Below, in pieces: positions 1 to 8,027 of a stretch of DNA of 64,000 bases. Both the position numbers and the translations under genes were made by a program. How positions within the stretch are numbered: position 1 is the first letter of the stretch; every line of letters starts with the position of its first letter. Where the stretch lies: NCBI RefSeq assembly GCF_039522585.1, contig NZ_BAAADR010000002.1. One strand, given 5' to 3'. The notes under the pieces are model-generated. The model made no database searches and had not been told where the DNA came from. It saw only the letters and a list, made by a program, of their open reading frames with translations. The stretch is from Bisbaumannia salifodinae. GTDB lineage: Bacteria; Pseudomonadota; Gammaproteobacteria; Pseudomonadales; Halomonadaceae.

Positions 1-1028
1 CCGCCGAGTTCCGGCGCCGCCTCAAGGGCGAGCTGCCCAAGGCGCTGACCAGCGAGAAGCTGGTCGAGGACGCCCAGGCCAAGGGCGAGACCATCGCCAG
101 CCGCAAGGCCTCCTTCAACTGCCTCAATGAGCTGGGGCCGCAGCTGCCCGAGCTGCTCGGCGGCAGCGCCGACCTGGCTCCCTCCAACCTGACCTTCTGG
201 AAGGGCGCCCAGGCGATCTCCCCGGAGGCCCCCGGCGGCAACTACCTGCACTACGGGGTGCGCGAGTTCGGCATGGGCGCCATCATGAACGGCATCGCCC
301 TGCATGGCGGCTTCGTGCCCTATGGCGCCACCTTCCTGATCTTCATGGAGTACATGCGCAACGCCGTGCGCATGGCGGCGCTGATGGGCCAGCAGGCGGT
401 CTACGTCTTCACCCACGACTCCATCGGCCTGGGCGAGGATGGCCCCACCCACCAGCCCATCGAGCAGCTGACCAGCCTGCGTTCCACTCCCAATCTGGCC
501 ACCTGGCGCCCCTGTGACGCCGTGGAGACCGCCGCCGCCTGGGATGCCGCGATCAAGCGTCACGCCGGCCCCAGCGCCCTGGTGCTGTCGCGCCAGAACC
601 TGCCCCACCAGGAACGCGACAAGCACCAGTTGGCCAATATCCAGCGCGGCGGCTATGTGCTGCGCGACTGCGAGGGCACGCCGGAGCTGATCCTGATCGC
701 CACCGGCTCCGAAGTGGGCCTGGCCATGGACGCCGCGACCCGACTGAGCGAGCAGGGCAAGGCGGTGCGGGTGGTCTCCCTGCCCTCCACCGACGCCTTC
801 GACGATCAGGACGCCGACTACCGCGAGTCGGTGCTGCCCAGGGCGGTCACCGCCCGCCTGGCCATCGAGGCCGGCCACCGCGACTTCTGGTTCAAGTACG
901 TGGGCCTGGACGGCGATATCGTCGGCATGAGCAGCTTCGGCGAGTCCGCCCCGGCGGGCGACCTCTTCAAGCACTTCGGCTTCACCGTCGACAACGTCGT
1001 CGAGCGCGCCCAGGCGCTGCTGGGCTAA
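1..1028 (+). CDS. tkt: Transketolase, C-terminal half (partial)
   Basis: Thiamine-diphosphate enzyme of the non-oxidative pentose phosphate pathway, moving two-carbon ketol units between sugar phosphates in the cytosol. The window starts inside the gene; the frame opens at base 3 and gives 341 residues before TAA, roughly half of the usual 660-residue protein. The pyrimidine-binding domain is clear (GEDGPTHQPIEQL near residue 145), followed by the C-terminal domain with GSEVGLAMDAA. It precedes epd-pgk-fba as in many gammaproteobacteria, but here two opposite-strand heat-shock genes lie between. Identity is secure; the N-terminus is outside the window. Confidence 0.96.
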   Translation, partial: AEFRRRLKGELPKALTSEKLVEDAQAKGETIASRKASFNCLNELGPQLPELLGGSADLAPSNLTFWKGAQAISPEAPGGNYLHYGVREFGMGAIMNGIALHGGFVPYGATFLIFMEYMRNAVRMAALMGQQAVYVFTHDSIGLGEDGPTHQPIEQLTSLRSTPNLATWRPCDAVETAAAWDAAIKRHAGPSALVLSRQNLPHQERDKHQLANIQRGGYVLRDCEGTPELILIATGSEVGLAMDAATRLSEQGKAVRVVSLPSTDAFDDQDADYRESVLPRAVTARLAIEAGHRDFWFKYVGLDGDIVGMSSFGESAPAGDLFKHFGFTVDNVVERAQALLG

Positions 1029-1034
1029 GCGACG

Positions 1035-1057
1035 CGGCCCCGCCCGAGGCGGGGCCG
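1035..1057. terminator. GC-rich hairpin after tkt
   Basis: Inverted repeat CGGCCCCGCC / GGCGGGGCCG directly after the tkt stop, without a T-run. It probably stabilises or helps end the tkt transcript together with the next hairpin. Confidence 0.5.
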
Positions 1058-1066
1058 ATAAACCAG

Positions 1067-1100
1067 CAACGGGCGCCACTCCTTCGAGTGGCGCCCGTTG
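1067..1100. terminator. Bidirectional terminator between tkt and hsp20 genes
   Basis: Perfect 14-bp stem (CAACGGGCGCCACT and its complement) with a CCTTCG loop, lying between convergent tkt and hsp20 genes. The T-runs are weak, so termination efficiency is inferred. Confidence 0.65.
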
Positions 1101-1127
1101 TCGTTACCGCCCGGTGAACCAGGGGAG

Positions 1128-1172
1128 TCAGGCCGCCTGCACCGCGATACGCCGCGCGACTGGCGGCTCTCC
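1128..1172 (-). pseudogene. Echo of the hsp20 3' end
   Basis: About 45 bp downstream of the Hsp20 stop repeats the gene's own last codons: a tail reading RRIAVQAA then TGA, against RRIGVQAA then TGA in the gene 66 bp away. A one-base indel puts the upstream part of the copy out of frame, so it is a decaying fragment without a start codon and not a gene. Confidence 0.6.
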
Positions 1173-1193
1173 CCTGCCCTCGTTATCCGGGGA

Positions 1194-1598
1194 TCAGGCC
1201 GCCTGCACCCCGATACGCCGCGGCCGGTGGCTCTCCTTCTTGGGCAGGCGCAGGTGCAGTACGCCATCCCGCAGCCGCGCCTCGATGGCCTCGCCATCGA
1301 TCTCGTGGCTCAGGGTGAAACGCCGCAGGAAGCGCTGCCCGCGCAGTTCCGCGTAGAGGGCCGTGGCGCCCTCCGGCATGGCCAGGCGGATCTCCCCTTC
1401 CAGGGTCAGGACGTTATCGTTGACCTCGATGGTCAGGGCGTCGGCGGTGACCCCGGGCAGGTCCGCCACCAGGTGCAGGGCATGATCCCGCTCGTAGATA
1501 TCCACCGCCGGGCGCAGCGCGCTGCGGCGCCGCTCCTGGGGTTCCTGCTCCCGGGCCACCTCGGTTTCCCGGGCCGGCTGCTTGATCATCTCGCTCAT
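1194..1598 (-). CDS. Small heat-shock protein, Hsp20 family
   Basis: ATP-independent holdase chaperone that keeps unfolding proteins soluble. The 134-residue protein has a disordered charged N-terminus, then the alpha-crystallin domain (about residues 30-125) with LVADLPGV and DGVLHLRLPK, and a C-terminal IGV tail of the IxI type used in oligomer contacts. ATG at 1598 is preferred over an upstream in-frame GTG because GGAGGT sits 7 nt before it. It is the second gene of a two-gene minus-strand operon with the Hsp20 paralogue upstream (30-bp gap) and shares its sigma-32-like promoter. Confidence 0.9.
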   Translation of the reverse strand: MSEMIKQPARETEVAREQEPQERRRSALRPAVDIYERDHALHLVADLPGVTADALTIEVNDNVLTLEGEIRLAMPEGATALYAELRGQRFLRRFTLSHEIDGEAIEARLRDGVLHLRLPKKESHRPRRIGVQAA

Positions 1599-1628
1599 CA
1601 CACTCACCTCCAGGAAAGTTTCCGGGCG

Positions 1629-2078
1629 TCAGGCCGCCTGGACGCTGATGCGTCGCGGCTTGAGCTCTTCCCGCTTGGGCAGGACCACCTCGAAGACGCC
1701 ATCCCGGTAGCGGGCCTCGGCGCGCTCGCCGTCCAGCCCGTCGGGCAGGGCGATGGTGCGGCTGAAGGCGCCGCCGAAGCGCTCGCGGCGAAACTCCACC
1801 CGCTCGTCATCACCGGGGGCCGCCGGACGCTCGCCCCTGAGGGTCAGCAGGTTGTCCTGGATGCTGATCTCCAGGGCATCGGCGGCCAGCCCCGGGGCGA
1901 ACACATAGACCCGCACGGCGTCGTCGGTACGCGCCAGGTTGATCATCGGGAAGCTGCCGCGGGGCACGGCGCGAATGTCCGCGGCGGCGGGGTCGGACAT
2001 GACCTCATCCAGCCACTGGCGCAGGCCACCCAGCTCCTGCAGCAGGCCGGAGTCGAGACGCTTGAGATCTGCGAACAT
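1629..2078 (-). CDS. Small heat-shock protein, Hsp20 family (first of pair)
   Basis: Alpha-crystallin-domain chaperone of 149 residues. The N-terminal arm (FADLKRLDSGLLQELGG) is followed by the core domain (about residues 45-140; VYVFAPGL, DGVFEVVLPK) and an ISV tail resembling that of its neighbour, so the two genes are diverged tandem paralogues likely to form mixed or separate oligomers. ATG at 2078 has GGAGGT 7 nt upstream; an in-frame GTG 9 nt earlier overlaps that ribosome site and is rejected. It lies on the opposite strand between tkt and epd. Confidence 0.9.
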   Translation of the reverse strand: MFADLKRLDSGLLQELGGLRQWLDEVMSDPAAADIRAVPRGSFPMINLARTDDAVRVYVFAPGLAADALEISIQDNLLTLRGERPAAPGDDERVEFRRERFGGAFSRTIALPDGLDGERAEARYRDGVFEVVLPKREELKPRRISVQAA

Positions 2079-2142
2079 AGCGAACACCTCCTCAATGCTT
2101 CCTCGGCCGGCTCCCGGCGATACGCCGCCGGCCTTATTTCGG

Positions 2143-2171
2143 AAAATAGGGGCGCCGGGGGCGCTTTCAAG
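2143..2171 (-). promoter_or_regulatory. Sigma-32 (RpoH) type heat-shock promoter
   Basis: Read on the minus strand: CTTGAAA (2171-2165), a 12-nt spacer, then CCCCTATTTT (2152-2143). This closely fits the RpoH consensus CTTGAAA-N11..15-CCCCATnT. It sits 65 bp upstream of the first Hsp20 start, consistent with heat induction of both genes. Confidence 0.8.
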
Positions 2172-2250
2172 GCCCCGGCAGCCTGCATCGGCGGCGCTTT
2201 TGCGCTAGAATCGCTCCCCTGATCGAGTCACGGGGACGAGTGCCGACGCC

Positions 2251-3276
2251 ATGGCCTACCGCATCGCCATCAACGGATATGGCCGTATCGGCCAATGCGT
2301 GCTGCGCGCCCTGGTGGAGCGCGCCCAGGAGCTGGGCGGCACCCCGCTGGAGGTGGTGGCCATCAACGAGCTCTCGGATCTCGAGACCATCGCCTACCTG
2401 ACCCGCTACGACACCACCCACGGGCGCTTCCCCGCCACCGTGGAGGCTCGCGACGGCCAACTGCTGATCGATGGCCAGCCCATCCATATCCTCTCCGAGG
2501 CCGACCCGGATCGGCTGCCCTGGGCCGAGCTGGAGATCGACCTGGTGCTGGAGTGCTCCGGCAGCTTCAAGGATCGCGCCACCGCCGAGCGCCACCTGGC
2601 CGCCGGCGCCAAGCGCCTGCTCTTCTCCCAGCCCGCCGAGAGCGACGTGGATGCCACCATCGTCTGCGGCATCAACGACCATAGCCTGGTGGCGGCCCAG
2701 CGCATCGTCTCGGCGGCCTCCTGCACCACCAATTGCCTGGTGCCGGTGCTCACCGTGCTCGACGAGGCCCTGGGCGTGGCCCACGGCGTCACCACCACCA
2801 TCCACTCGGCGATGAACGACCAGCCGGTGATCGACGCCTACCACCAGACCGACCTGCGCCTGACCCGCTCCGCCATGCAGTCCATCGTGCCGGTGGATAC
2901 CGGCCTGGCGCGCGGCCTCAACCGCCTGATGCCGCACCTGGCCAATCGCTTCGAGTGCCTGCATGTGCGGGTGCCGACGATCAATGTCTCGGCCATGGAC
3001 CTGGCCATCTGCGTCGAGCGCGACACCAGCGCCGCCGAGATCAATGCCCTGCTGCGCGAGGCCAGCCGGGGGCGCCTGGCGGGACTGCTCGGCTATACCG
3101 AGGAGCCCACCGCCTCCATCGACTTCAACCACGATCCGCGCTCGGGTATCGTGGACGCCACCCAGACCCGGGTGGCCGGCGACCGCCTGGTGAAGATGCT
3201 GTGCTGGTTCGATAACGAGTGGGGCTTCGCCAATCGCATGCTCGACGTGACCCAGCGCCTCGCCGCCCTGGATTGA
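2251..3276 (+). CDS. epd: D-erythrose-4-phosphate dehydrogenase
   Basis: NAD-dependent oxidation of erythrose 4-phosphate to 4-phosphoerythronate, the first step of the DXP-dependent pyridoxal phosphate route. The 341-residue protein has the GAPDH-family NAD-binding motif INGYGRIG (7-14) and catalytic Cys158 in SCTTNC. Features typical of Epd rather than glycolytic GAPDH include HSAMNDQPVIDAYH and DFNHDPRSGIVD. It is followed 37 bp later by pgk and then fba, the usual gammaproteobacterial order. Glyceraldehyde-3-phosphate activity cannot be excluded from sequence alone. Confidence 0.92.
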   Translation: MAYRIAINGYGRIGQCVLRALVERAQELGGTPLEVVAINELSDLETIAYLTRYDTTHGRFPATVEARDGQLLIDGQPIHILSEADPDRLPWAELEIDLVLECSGSFKDRATAERHLAAGAKRLLFSQPAESDVDATIVCGINDHSLVAAQRIVSAASCTTNCLVPVLTVLDEALGVAHGVTTTIHSAMNDQPVIDAYHQTDLRLTRSAMQSIVPVDTGLARGLNRLMPHLANRFECLHVRVPTINVSAMDLAICVERDTSAAEINALLREASRGRLAGLLGYTEEPTASIDFNHDPRSGIVDATQTRVAGDRLVKMLCWFDNEWGFANRMLDVTQRLAALD

Positions 3277-3313
3277 TCCAACCCTGGCTTGCCTAACGAA
3301 GGAACACGTGCCG

Positions 3314-4477
3314 ATGAACGTACGCAAGATGACCGACCTGGAGCTCGCCGGAAAGCGCGTGCTGATCCGCGAAGACTTGAACGTGCCCATCAAGAATGGC
3401 CGTGTGACCAGCGATGCGCGGCTGCGCGCCGCCCTGCCCACCATCGAGGCGGCACGGGACGCCGGCGCCAGGGTGATGCTGATGAGCCACCTGGGCCGCC
3501 CCACCGAGGGCGAGCCCGCCGAGGAGTTCTCCCTGGCGCCGGTGGCCGAGCGCCTCGGCGAGCTGCTGGGTCGCCGGGTCACCCTGATCAAGGACTACCT
3601 GGACGTGGCCCTGGACCTGGCCGATGGCGAGGTGGTGCTGCTGGAGAACGTGCGCTTCAACGCCGGCGAGAAGGGCGACGACGAGGAGCTGGCCAAGCAG
3701 TATGCGGCCCTCTGCGATCTCTTCGTGATGGACGCCTTCGGCACCGCCCACCGCGCCCAGGCCTCCACCCATGGCGTGGCGCGCTTCGCCCCCGGCGCCT
3801 GTGCCGGCCCGCTGCTGGCCCAGGAACTGAATGCCCTGGAACAGGCCCTGGCCAGCCCCAAGCGGCCCATGACCGCCATCGTCGGCGGCTCCAAGGTCTC
3901 CACCAAGCTCGACGTGCTGACCGCCCTCGCCGAGAAGTGCGACCAGCTGATCGTCGGCGGCGGCATCGCCAACACCTTTATCGCCGCGGCGGGCCATAAC
4001 GTCGGCAAGTCGCTGCATGAGGCCGACCTGATCGAGCAGGCCAAGGCGCTGATGGCCAGGGTCGAGATCCCGCTGCCTTCCGATGTGGTGGTGGCCACCG
4101 AGTTCTCCGACAAGGCCACCGCCGTGGTCAAGCCCGTCGACCAGGTCAATGATGACGAGATGATCCTGGATATCGGCCCCGAGACCGCCGCCCGCCTGGG
4201 CGCGCTGCTCGAGGACGCCGGCACCATCCTGTGGAACGGCCCGGTGGGGGTCTTCGAGATCGACCAGTTCGGCAAGGGCACCGAGGTGATCGCCAAGGCC
4301 ATCGCCGCGAGCAGCGCCTTCTCCATCGCCGGCGGCGGCGATACCCTGGCGGCCATCGACAAGTACGGTATCGCCGACCGGGTCTCCTATATCTCCACCG
4401 GCGGCGGCGCCTTCCTCGAGTACGTGGAAGGCAAGACCCTGCCGGCCGTCGCGGCCCTGGAAGCCGCGGCCCAGTAA
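3314..4477 (+). CDS. pgk: Phosphoglycerate kinase
   Basis: Transfers phosphate between 1,3-bisphosphoglycerate and ADP in glycolysis and gluconeogenesis; cytosolic monomer. The 387-residue sequence shows the N-terminal substrate loop (KRVLIREDLNVP), the GGSKVSTK motif, and the C-terminal nucleotide domain with WNGPVGVFE and AGGGDTLAAI. Length matches Pseudomonas Pgk. ATG at 3314 gives the start MNVRKMTDLEL expected for the family and lies 9 nt after AAGGAA; an in-frame GTG 6 nt upstream is possible. Second gene of the epd-pgk-fba set. Confidence 0.97.
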   Translation: MNVRKMTDLELAGKRVLIREDLNVPIKNGRVTSDARLRAALPTIEAARDAGARVMLMSHLGRPTEGEPAEEFSLAPVAERLGELLGRRVTLIKDYLDVALDLADGEVVLLENVRFNAGEKGDDEELAKQYAALCDLFVMDAFGTAHRAQASTHGVARFAPGACAGPLLAQELNALEQALASPKRPMTAIVGGSKVSTKLDVLTALAEKCDQLIVGGGIANTFIAAAGHNVGKSLHEADLIEQAKALMARVEIPLPSDVVVATEFSDKATAVVKPVDQVNDDEMILDIGPETAARLGALLEDAGTILWNGPVGVFEIDQFGKGTEVIAKAIAASSAFSIAGGGDTLAAIDKYGIADRVSYISTGGGAFLEYVEGKTLPAVAALEAAAQ

Positions 4478-4529
4478 TCCATCGATTCCCGGGCGGCCCG
4501 GCGCCGCCCACCCAGACATAGGTGAGATC

Positions 4530-5594
4530 ATGGCACTGATCAGCATGCGCCAGATGCTGGACCACGCCGCCGAGCGCGGCTACGGCATCCCGGCCTTCAA
4601 CGTCAACAACCTCGAGCAGATGCGCGCCATCATGGAAGCCGCCGACGCCACCGACTCCCCGGTGATCGTCCAGGCCTCCGCCGGCGCCCGCAAGTACGCC
4701 GGGGCCCCCTTCCTGCGCCACCTGATCCTGGCCGCCGTGGAAGAGTTCCCGCATATCCCGGTGGTGATGCACCAGGACCACGGCACCAGCCCCGCGGTCT
4801 GCCAGCGCTCCATCCAGCTGGGCTTCTCCTCGGTGATGATGGACGGCTCGCTCGGCGAGGACGGCAAGACCCCCATGGACTACGACTACAACGTCGACGT
4901 CACCCGCCGCACCGTGGAGATGGCCCACGCCTGCGGCGTCTCCGTGGAGGGCGAGCTGGGCTGCCTGGGTAGCCTGGAGACCGGCATGGCCGGCGAGGAA
5001 GACGGCATCGGCGCCGAGGGCAAGCTGGACATGGAACAGCTGCTCACCGACCCGGAAGAGGCCGCTGCCTTCGTCAAGGCCACCCAGGTGGACGCCCTGG
5101 CCATCGCCATCGGCACCAGCCACGGCGCCTACAAGTTCACCAAGCCGCCCACCGGCGACACCCTCTCCATCCAGCGCATCAAGGAGATCCACGCCCGCAT
5201 CCCCGACACCCACCTGGTGATGCACGGCTCCTCCTCGGTGCCCCAGGAGTGGCTCGAGGTGATCAACGAGTACGGCGGCGCCATCCCCGAGACCTACGGC
5301 GTGCCGGTCGAGGAGATCGTCGAGGGCATCAAGTACGGCGTACGCAAGGTCAATATCGACACCGACCTGCGCCTGGCTTCCACCGGTGCCGTGCGTCGCT
5401 TCCTGGCCCAGAACCCGGCCGAGTTCGACCCGCGCAAGTTCCTCAAGGAGACCGTCTCCGCCATGCGCGATGTCTGCATCGCCCGCTACGAGGCCTTCGG
5501 CACCGCCGGCAACGCCAGTCGCATCAAGCCGATCAGCCTGGAAGCCATGGTGAGCCGCTACGACAGCGGCGAGCTGGATCCCAAGGTAAGGTAA
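4530..5594 (+). CDS. fba: Fructose-bisphosphate aldolase, class II
   Basis: Zinc-dependent cleavage and condensation of fructose 1,6-bisphosphate. At 354 residues it matches the Pseudomonas Fda/CbbA-type subgroup. Zinc-binding and active-site blocks are visible: HQDHGTSP, MDGSLGEDGKTP, GEL-GCLGSLETG, AIGTSHGAYKF, HGSSSVPQEW and NIDTDLRLA. It closes the epd-pgk-fba block, 52 bp after pgk, and is followed by a strong terminator, so the three probably form one transcript. Confidence 0.97.
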   Translation: MALISMRQMLDHAAERGYGIPAFNVNNLEQMRAIMEAADATDSPVIVQASAGARKYAGAPFLRHLILAAVEEFPHIPVVMHQDHGTSPAVCQRSIQLGFSSVMMDGSLGEDGKTPMDYDYNVDVTRRTVEMAHACGVSVEGELGCLGSLETGMAGEEDGIGAEGKLDMEQLLTDPEEAAAFVKATQVDALAIAIGTSHGAYKFTKPPTGDTLSIQRIKEIHARIPDTHLVMHGSSSVPQEWLEVINEYGGAIPETYGVPVEEIVEGIKYGVRKVNIDTDLRLASTGAVRRFLAQNPAEFDPRKFLKETVSAMRDVCIARYEAFGTAGNASRIKPISLEAMVSRYDSGELDPKVR

Positions 5595-5625
5595 TCCCGT
5601 CACGCACCTTACCGTGCAAGACGCG

Positions 5626-5658
5626 TTCGGGCGGCCCTGGTGGCCGCCCGAATTCTTT
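5626..5658 (+). terminator. Rho-independent terminator after fba
   Basis: Stem TTCGGGCGGCC / GGCCGCCCGAA with a 5-nt loop followed by TTCTTT. It ends the epd-pgk-fba transcript. Confidence 0.85.
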
Positions 5659-5755
5659 ACGTGGCACGCAGACACGCTCGGTTCCCAGTACTGGGCGAGT
5701 CTGGCACCCTGATCGGCAACGGCCAGCACCAGCTAGCCCTGCCCCGGACCCCGCC

Positions 5756-6685
5756 ATGGATCGTATCGACACCCTCCGCACCTTCCTGCGCGTCGCCGAG
5801 ATGCGCAGCTTCACCAAGGCCGCGGCCAGCCTGCAGATGCCCCGCTCCACCGTCTCGACGGCCATCCGGGAGCTGGAGGCCCGGCTGGGTACACGACTGC
5901 TGAGTCGCACGACGCGCCATGTCGCCCTGACCCATGATGGCCAGGAACTCTATGACAGGGCCCTGCGGCTCCTGGGGGAACTGGAGGCGCTCGAGGGCCT
6001 GTTCCGCCAGGATGATACCCAGCTCCATGGCAGGCTACGCATCGAGGTCCCCGGGCGCATCGCACGCTTGATCATCGTGCCCGCCCTGCCGGATTTCTTC
6101 GCGCGGTATCCCGGCATCGAGCTCGAGATCGGCGCCAGCGACCGTCCCGTCAACCTGGTGGCCGAGGGCGTGGACTGCGCCATCCGCGTCGGCGAGCTCG
6201 CCGAATCCAGCCTGATCGCCCGCCCGCTCGGCCTGCTGCCCCTGATCAACTGCGCCAGCCCCGGCTACCTGGCTCGGCATGGCACCCCGGCGACCCTCGA
6301 CGACCTGCGGCATCACCAGGCCATTCACTACGCCTCCCCCTTCGGCAGCATCGCCGAAGACTGGGAATATCGAGAGGCGGAGGAGTCACGGACGCTCTCC
6401 CTGCCAGGCCAGGTCATCGTGGACAATGCGGAGAGCTATATCGCCGCCTGCCTGGCGGGGCTCGGCCTGATCCAGGTGCCGACCTACGACGTCCAGCACC
6501 ATCTGCGGGTGGGGCGTCTCGTCGAGGTGCTACCCGACCACCGGGCCGCTCCCATGCCGCTCACCATCCTCTATCCTCACCGCCACCATCGCTCGCGCCT
6601 GCTGCGTGTCTTTATCGCCTGGGTGGAGGCCCTGCTCAGCCAGGAGATTCAGGGGCTCTCATCGCCCCTGAGTCTCTCCTCCTGA
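5756..6685 (+). CDS. LysR-family transcriptional regulator
   Basis: The 309-residue protein has the LysR winged HTH at residues 1-60 (FTKAAASLQMPRSTVSTAIR) and a periplasmic-binding-protein-like effector domain (about 90-300) with GELAESSLIARPLG and AACLAGLGLIQVP, typical of the CrgA/DsdC-like group that often controls a neighbouring oxidoreductase. ATG at 5756 starts the canonical MDRIDTLRTFLRV. The next gene on the same strand, an SDR oxidoreductase 156 bp away, is the most likely target, but no operator was identified and the effector is unknown. Confidence 0.9.
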   Translation: MDRIDTLRTFLRVAEMRSFTKAAASLQMPRSTVSTAIRELEARLGTRLLSRTTRHVALTHDGQELYDRALRLLGELEALEGLFRQDDTQLHGRLRIEVPGRIARLIIVPALPDFFARYPGIELEIGASDRPVNLVAEGVDCAIRVGELAESSLIARPLGLLPLINCASPGYLARHGTPATLDDLRHHQAIHYASPFGSIAEDWEYREAEESRTLSLPGQVIVDNAESYIAACLAGLGLIQVPTYDVQHHLRVGRLVEVLPDHRAAPMPLTILYPHRHHRSRLLRVFIAWVEALLSQEIQGLSSPLSLSS

Positions 6686-6841
6686 TCCCCTCACTGTTCG
6701 CCGTCACGGGATAGTGCTGTCGAGGGAGCGGGGATTATCCCCGGCTCCCCCTTCGCCATACTCCTTTCAGCAGCGTCCTCACGCACGCTCACCAGGACCT
6801 GCCCCCCTCATGAGACGCTGAACAGAAAGGAGATGGAAGCG

Positions 6842-7597
6842 ATGGCGGCACACACTCTCAACGGCAAGGTGGTCGTGGTCGGCGCCGGCGCCAAGAACCT
6901 GGGCGGACTCATCAGCCGAAGAATGGGCAAAGCGGGCGCCCGGGTCGTGGTGCACTATCATGGCGATGCCACCCGCCCCGACGCCGAGGCCACGGTACAG
7001 GCGATCCAGGAGGCCGGCGGCGACGCCTTCGCCTTCCAGGGCGACCTGACGCAGCCAACCAATATCACCGCACTGTTCGAAGAGGCGAAATCCCGCTTCG
7101 GTGGCATCGATATCGCCGTCAATACCGTCGGCAAGGTGTTGCGCAAACCGATCGTCGAGACCTCCGAGGAGGAGTATGACGCGATGTTCGACATCAACGC
7201 CAAGGCGGCCTACTTCTTCATCAAGGAGGCGGGACGGACCCTTAACGACGATGGCAAGATCATCACCATCGTCACCTCCCTGCTGGCCGCCTTCACCGAC
7301 GGCTACTCCACCTACGCCGGTGGCAAGTCACCCGTCGAGCACTTTACCCGCGCCGCGGCCAAGGAGTTCGGCCCACGCGGCATCTCCGTCACCGCGGTGG
7401 GGCCCGGGCCGATGGACACGCCCTTCTTCTACGGCCAGGAGACGCCAGAGCGCGTCGCGTTCCACAAGTCCCAGGCCATGAACGGTGACCTGACCAGGAT
7501 CGAGGACATCGAACCCATCGTGCGCTTCCTCGCCACCGACGGTTGGTGGATCACCGGCCAGACCATCTTCGCCAACGGCGGGTATACCACCCGTTAA
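6842..7597 (+). CDS. Short-chain dehydrogenase/reductase (SDR)
   Basis: The 251-residue single-domain Rossmann oxidoreductase carries the catalytic YAGGK (YxxxK) with Ser in TIVTSLL upstream and the C-terminal ITGQTIFANGG of classical SDRs. The usual TGxxxGIG glycine motif is replaced by VGAGAKNLGG, as in some enoyl-reductase-like SDRs, and the helix after it is RRMGKAGARVVVHY. ATG at 6842 is chosen because AAGGAG ends 9 nt upstream; the in-frame ATG at 6833 abuts the ribosome site. The substrate cannot be inferred. It probably belongs with the preceding LysR regulator. Confidence 0.85.
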   Translation: MAAHTLNGKVVVVGAGAKNLGGLISRRMGKAGARVVVHYHGDATRPDAEATVQAIQEAGGDAFAFQGDLTQPTNITALFEEAKSRFGGIDIAVNTVGKVLRKPIVETSEEEYDAMFDINAKAAYFFIKEAGRTLNDDGKIITIVTSLLAAFTDGYSTYAGGKSPVEHFTRAAAKEFGPRGISVTAVGPGPMDTPFFYGQETPERVAFHKSQAMNGDLTRIEDIEPIVRFLATDGWWITGQTIFANGGYTTR

Positions 7598-7738
7598 GGC
7601 GTATCCCTGGGCTCGGCGTCACGCGGGGCGGTCGTCCACGTTCACGCCGAGTCTCTCTCGAGCCCGCACCTGGCAGCCCTTCTGCCTAGCGGCAGCTAGG
7701 CTGAACGAGAAAATACCAAGAGCAAGGACTCCCGGATC

Positions 7739-8005
7739 ATGCGCACCCTCATTTTCATCCTGGCCGGCTTGGTCATACTGGGCGCGGCTCTGGCCCTGAG
7801 CCGCCCGGCGTGGCGCCCCCGCTTCGCCCTGGGCTTTATCGCCGTCTGGCTGGCGGTCAGCGCCATCAACCTCGGCGTGGGGCTCTCCCACGGTTACTCC
7901 CTGGCCGAGGAGTTACTGGTGCATCTCTTCCTGTTCGGCATCCCGGCCCTGGCGGCGACCTGGGCCTGGCGGCGCTTTACCACCAACACTGGCCCGGGGA
8001 ACTGA
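7739..8005 (+). CDS. Small membrane protein, three predicted helices
   Basis: An 88-residue hydrophobic protein with segments at about residues 4-20, 29-46 and 60-77. No family is recognised. AAGGA lies about 10 nt before the ATG. It ends 22 bp before the LtrA-like gene on the same strand, so co-transcription is likely, but function is unknown. Confidence 0.7.
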   Translation: MRTLIFILAGLVILGAALALSRPAWRPRFALGFIAVWLAVSAINLGVGLSHGYSLAEELLVHLFLFGIPALAATWAWRRFTTNTGPGN

Positions 8006-8027
8006 CCACGCCAAGGAGTGCCGCTCG

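Noticed and set aside
2251..3276. Glycolytic GAPDH (gapA) as the identity of the gene
   Set aside because: Context with pgk-fba, HSAMNDQ and overall similarity favour erythrose-4-phosphate dehydrogenase.
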